64,000 bases of DNA from Rhexocercosporidium sp. MPI-PUGE-AT-0058 (Eukaryota > Ascomycota > Leotiomycetes > Helotiales). The notes under the pieces were generated by a model. It saw only the letters and a program-made list of their open reading frames with translations, was not told the DNA's origin and searched no databases. Positions 59,181 to 64,000 of the stretch are shown here, one piece after another. Position 1 is the first letter of the stretch. Each line of letters starts with the position of its first letter. The translations under genes and the position numbers were made by a program. The stretch is from NCBI GenBank assembly GCA_020746875.1, contig JAGTJL010000001.1, positions 2,356,001 to 2,420,000 of the forward strand, written 5' to 3'.

Positions 59181-60658
59181 GACCCCCCTCCAGCTCCGTC
59201 CAGCAGAAAGACAGCGCACATGCAAACCCTGAACCTGCATAAATGTACCGGGGTCACCTCCGTATTTCCTGGTTCGTTCTAGCATCTACATGCTGCTCGA
59301 TGAGAAAAACTTTTTCCTCGGTCTTGTCTTGCATGGGTTGTCGTGTACTCTTTCTTTTTTCTATGCCCTCACAGTACTCGATTTTGCTGAGAGGATGTCA
59401 CCAAGAGCCTGTGAATGGATGACCCTCTCCCGTCGTGTCAAAATGGTATCATAATAACATTCAAAGTCCGCTGCTGCCGCGGTCAATTGGAATTCCATGT
59501 GAAAGTCTACAGTGTAAACAGACTGCCGAAGTCGGAGGAGTGGTTTGTTAGGTGCATATAAGGCAGTCATAAGCCAAGCATGTTCAAGCCCTGCTGAGAC
59601 TCTTGAATTCCGCCCTTGGCGATGTATCCTTTTTGACTCGGTAATGTCGATGACGATGACGAGAAAGCTGGAATAAGTTTGAGCGTTCCAACAAGATAGA
59701 CCTCTCGGTCCCGAGAACAGGATCTGCCAGAAAGGAGATGATTATATTTTGCACAGCAAAGGCGTAACGAATACGGAAGGGTGGATCTTACTGTAGATTT
59801 GTCTGACAACTTAACAGTGACAGTTAACAAGGTGCCAGACGTGTAGAAGCTATTCGTGTGCTGGGAGGTGGTGGCGGACTGGTGAATAAGTTCATGCAGC
59901 TGAGATAAGAGTCGGCAGGAAACCCCGTGTGATGTTTGCTACTTAGGAAATGTCCACAGAGCAGACGGGAAGCCCAGCAAGTTATTGAATAGCTCCACAT
60001 TGCTAAGTTCTATACAGCTTCTTGATCTCTCGCGGGATGTTCGATGCCTATTGCCACGCCGGCTCTCGCGATTCTGATCCTATGATACTCAAAGAATGCT
60101 TGCTGTACGGATTCGGGTACCTTCCGCTTCTGGGGATTTGTCCGGAGCACAGAATCTCTGCGGTACTGAAGGCGGCATAAGTATAAATCTTCAGGGGGAA
60201 AGGGTTAGGATGGATGCAAAGTCAAAGGTCCAAGAACACCAAGCTGAAGATCATATTTTCTAGAGGAAGCTAGGCTCGATGGGAGTATAAAAGGTTTGCC
60301 GTATAGCATTTAGAATACCAGTGTTTGCGACCAGTAACAGTATTAAGAATGCCTCGATCAAGTTTTGTATTGTGTCCTGTTGTAACTTTAACAGCTTACA
60401 TTTTCTGACCATTAATCTACGCTTTGATCCCAAAGGCACACAAGCTCATTGATAGCATTTGAAAGCTTCGGTGAGATAATTCTATAATTCTTCCAGTAGA
60501 ATGTCTTACAAGGGAACATGCAGACTCTTTTTGCATTTTGATTTTTCAATGAGTGCTTTCTAATGCCCCCTTTACCGATCCCTACCAAGCACCTTTTCAC
60601 CCATGCCCCCAAACAACGAATCCAAGCCCTCCGGCAACCTCGGCGTCCACTTTTGATG

Positions 60659-60667
60659 ATCTGATAA
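60659..60667 (+). promoter_or_regulatory. GATA-factor iron motif ATCTGATAA, site 3
   Basis: Exact ATCTGATAA followed by a second GATAA (AAGATAAC), about 1.5 kb before the sidA start. Confidence 0.55.
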
Positions 60668-62169
60668 AATAAGATAACAGAAAAGAAGAAGAAAAATCTT
60701 TCCATCCCACTTTCCCACTTCTACTTACCTAGTCAGCTGCAGCCCAAAGTTCGCCCCGCATGAGCATGGTATGCTCATGCCACTATTTCTATCGTACCTA
60801 GTAGCACGACATCGGCCGTGTACCGTCGGTAATACAAGCAGCAACAATCAGCCGATGACGAGTCGAGGCCAGCACCTCCCTAAAGAAATCATCCCCCACA
60901 TCTCAGAGTTCGATCGATGTTTTTCCAGAGGCTTGTCCAGGTGTGTGCCGGATGCGCCATTCATGGTGCCTAGCTGCAAGCATAAAGCAGCGAAGTGCAA
61001 CCTGAAAAGAAAAGTGGAGATGGAGGGGTAAACGCAGCCACACAGAATCAGAAAAATAATCTAATCTTTCGATGATCTGATCAATATCCTAGCAGTGGCA
61101 CTAGCCCCCCCTCCAAACGATATGGAAATTCTACTGGACCGGGCTTCTTCACAGTCTGTCTTGAGATCTCCATCGACTGGTCGACTAGGTTGGTCCCCCA
61201 CTTACTGACAGCTCGGTGTGACGAGCCAGAAAGGTAGCCTGAACCTTGTCGCATGGTACAGATGTAGCAGTGGCGTAATCTCTTGCAAGGACTCGGGAAA
61301 TCAAGGGAGAACTCTGGAACCCTTGAACAATTTCAAAGTGGACTTCTGGAAGATGGCGATCGAAGAAGGAAGACCAGCGAGACACGGCGTCGGGTGGATG
61401 TATCCACGTTCTCGGGCAAGCCCTACATAACCAGGCAGGAACGAACAAGGCCCTCCTTAGGAAGTGTAGCGAGGTTGTAGATTCCGATCCCCTGGTGCTT
61501 TCGAGGAATTCGGACTCGTCTGTTTCTCGGATACGCTATTTGTGACTGGGCAGCAGGCTACTTATTCTCTTTCCTAAAATTTCGTTTCCTGATAGCTGCA
61601 CTTCAACATCAGTGTCCAGCTGTATCAAGTTTGCTCTCCTCAGAACCGACAGCTTTCTTTCCTGTCCCGCCTGGAGAAATTACATACCCGAGATTGCTGC
61701 TTCTGCATTTGGAAATAGCCTTTCTTTGGTAGAAATACTGGGTTGACGGTACTTGCTTCTCGTTTTGGGTATGTAACTTCTTTCTTCGCACTGGCTACAG
61801 AATATCAGGATGAGACTTCATGCTTGACGCACTCTTCCTTGGTTTTCTATCATTCCGATCCCGGGATTCTGCTCGTCCCAACTCCTTCTGTTCCGGGTGC
61901 AATCTTCAGCATCTGTGATGATTCACATGATTCGTTTTTTTGGAGGGGTGCTAATTGGTCATTGGTTCGCTGCAAGAGATGGTTGCTAAGTACTTTATAG
62001 GTTACCATTGGATGAATGGCTTTGTAAAACACTCGTTCTGATTTGTTCCATCATCGAACACGAGAAGAGTGCGAGAAGGGCCGAAATCGCTATAAACCGG
62101 ACTGCTTGAAGGACTTGAAAGTTTGGGGAGTACTCAGATACATTTTACCAAATCATACATCGTACAGCA

Positions 62170-63766
62170 ATGACTTCGAATACACAAGAAATTGTGGGCG
62201 AGTTTTCGTGGAATCACAATGATCATGTGTAAGTCAAAGCAGAATTCTTCAGTTGCAGGAAATGATTCCCCAGACAAATGCGGAGTAAATACACAGAATT
62301 GAAGAGACCTGAAAGCCCAGAACTTACAAATTGGATAGATCAAAGCCAACGAAGGCATCGCCACAAACCTCAGTCGAGGACCTAATCTGTATCGGCTTCG
62401 GACCCGCCTCCCTTGCCATCGCCATCGCCCTCGAAGATGCCGCCACCGCCGCCAAAGTCTCCTTCCTCGAGCGCCAATCCCAATTCGCATGGCACTCGGG
62501 CATGCAACTCCCAGGCGCAAAGATGCAAATCTCCTTCCTCAAGGACCTCGCTACGCCACGAAATCCCCGCTCGAAGTTCACCTTCATCAACTACCTCTTC
62601 TCCAAGAACCGCCTCAATACCTTCATCAACCTAGACACTTTCCTCCCTAGCAGGCTCGAATACGAAGATTATCTCCGCTGGTGCGCGAGTCATTTCGAGG
62701 ACCGCGTGAGCTACGGCCAGGAAGTCCTCGAGGTGTCTCCAGATCTCAAGCTCAAGAACGGCAAAGTCGCACAATTCAGAGTTATTGCCAGGGATATCTT
62801 GACTGGAGAACTCATCACCAGACTCTCACGCCACGTTGTAATCGCCGTAGGAGGCAAAGGCAGAATCCCAGCTGAGCTCCCACAATTCCACTCTGCCGTC
62901 GTCCACTCCTCAAAATACTCCCAGCAAGTTGCCACTGCTCTCCCAGATCAGAACAAAGGCTACAACATTGCTGTGATTGGCAACGGCCAGTCTGCAGCCG
63001 AGATCTTCAATGATTTACCTGCTCGATATCCGAATGCGAAGGTCACTTTGATTATCAAAGGAACAGCCTTGAGACCTAGTGACGATTCGCCTTTCGTTAA
63101 CGAGATCTTCGACCCAGAGCGTGTAGATGGCATTTTCGCCGAAGGCGCAGAATTGAGAGCGCAGCGCATCAAGGCGGACAAAGCAACGAATTACGGGGTC
63201 GTGAGATTGGGTCTCCTCGAACATCTGTATGAGCGTTTTTACATGCAAAGAATTAAGAGCGAGGATGAGCGTGATTGGCAGGTGAAGTTGAGGACGAATA
63301 GGAAGGTGGTCAGATCGAGAGAGGTCGATGGGAAGCTTCTGTTGAGTTTCGGCAAGGTGGTTGAGGACGCGACACCACAGGGCAATGAGGACTTGCAAGT
63401 TGATGCGGTGTTCGTGGCAACAGGATATGAGAGGAGTGCGCATGAGGAGATGCTGGTCAAGACGAGGGGTCTTTTGACCGAGGCGGCGAGGGAATTGAAG
63501 AAGTTCCCGGTCAGAAGAGATTACAAGATTGCGTTTGATGAGAACAAAGTTGTTGCGAATGCGGGTGTTTGGTTGCAAGGATGCAATGAGAGTACGCATG
63601 GTGTGAGTCCTCCCTCTAATCCCATTCTGACCCGTTGGAAGTATACTGACTTTTAGGGCAGTTGAGTGATACCCTTCTGTCTATCTTGGCCGTCCGTGGA
63701 GGCGAGCTTGTTCAGTCCATGTTCGGAAGCGAAACTGTTGAGCAGCGAGTCCGAGCCAAGTTGTGA
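62170..63766 (+). CDS. sidA: L-ornithine N5-monooxygenase (siderophore biosynthesis)
   Basis: This FAD/NADPH enzyme hydroxylates ornithine, the first committed step of hydroxamate siderophores. The core exon has the FAD site 'ICIGFGPASLAIAIALED', 'FLERQSQFAWHSGMQLPGAK', 'MQISFLKDLATPRNPRSKFT', the NADPH site 'IAVIGNGQSAAEIF', 'RPSDDSPFVNEIFDPERVD', 'ADKATNYGVVRL' and 'DAVFVATGYERS'. A last exon (63662-63766) after a GTGAGT...GCAG intron adds 'LSDTLLSILAVRGGELVQSM', matching known SidA ends. The core frame has no ATG. A first exon 62170-62228 (MTSNTQEIVGEF) with a GTAAGT donor joins in phase to 62321, giving 481 residues. That N-terminus is inferred. No other siderophore gene is in the window. 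Confidence 0.93.
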
Positions 63767-64000
63767 TTTGATTTCTTTCCGATTAAGGCGGGGTTTGATT
63801 TGCATTGCGATACATGTGAGTTTGAAGAGGCGTAAAAGTATGATGTTTTGCCCATGAGAAAGCGCCTGGTTTCAATACTTAGAAACGATGGCAGTTTCCT
63901 CTCGTAAAAATAAGAAATTCTTCAGTAATAACCACTCCAAGATGCGGTGTTCCGGGGGTACAGAGCTCTTGATGTGAGACGTGATTGTGAATAAGGTTCG

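Larger units (their letters stand above)
57801..62169. other. Gene-free region upstream of sidA, 4.4 kb
   Basis: No gene recognised. Three perfect ATCWGATAA motifs lie inside, suggesting that part of this region is the iron-responsive promoter of sidA. Confidence 0.5.

Noticed and set aside
57801..64000. A siderophore gene cluster around sidA
   Set aside because: No NRPS, acyltransferase or siderophore transporter is seen within the window; only sidA is supported.

Overview
The window looks like nuclear DNA of a filamentous ascomycete (Pezizomycotina). The genes carry short spliceosomal introns, mostly about 45-90 bases, with GTAAGT-like donors. There are a HET-domain gene, an Egh16-type secreted protein, a fungal siderophore gene and a DUF6594 gene. 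Several dead copies carry in-frame TAA/TAG stops of the kind left by repeat-induced point mutation. A plant-associated Leotiomycete is my best guess, but only an inference.

Layout. 1-9.2 kb: the 3' end of vps41, an alpha/beta hydrolase with membrane segments, a thioredoxin-fold (PDI-like) relic, a DUF924 protein fused to EF hands, and a Gfo/Idh/MocA oxidoreductase. 9.9-11.0 kb: a wrecked subtilisin-type protease gene. 11.4-18.1 kb: a sugar-use module made of a sugar/H+ MFS permease, a divergent Zn2Cys6 activator and an intracellular GH35-type beta-galactosidase. 18.5-24 kb: two copies (A and B) of a fungal gene family I do not know, both interrupted by stops; a third, badly decayed copy (C) lies at 36.5-38.2 kb. 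25.2-35.5 kb: HET gene, mitochondrial GatB (PET112), a DUF6594 membrane protein and a small secreted double-psi beta-barrel protein.

38.8-41.8 kb holds a complete 3.0-kb hAT transposon with terminal inverted repeats and an 8-bp target duplication, but its transposase has eight in-frame stops. 44.8 kb has the Egh16-like secreted protein. 46.7-47.9 kb is a sulfite-oxidase relic recognisable only as frame-hopping fragments. 49.4-51.3 kb is a second sugar (alpha-glucoside type) permease. From 51.3 to 62.2 kb the DNA is poor in genes and rich in simple repeats; it holds unassigned coding-like fragments, an intron-containing tRNA-Val and three GATA-type iron-regulator motifs. The window ends with sidA (L-ornithine N5-monooxygenase), the first step of hydroxamate siderophore synthesis.

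Two themes stand out: a compact sugar-use module, and an unusual amount of gene decay (subtilase, sulfite oxidase, three paralogs, hAT, PDI-like fragment) lying between intact genes. I saw no CRISPR array, rRNA gene or clear virus.
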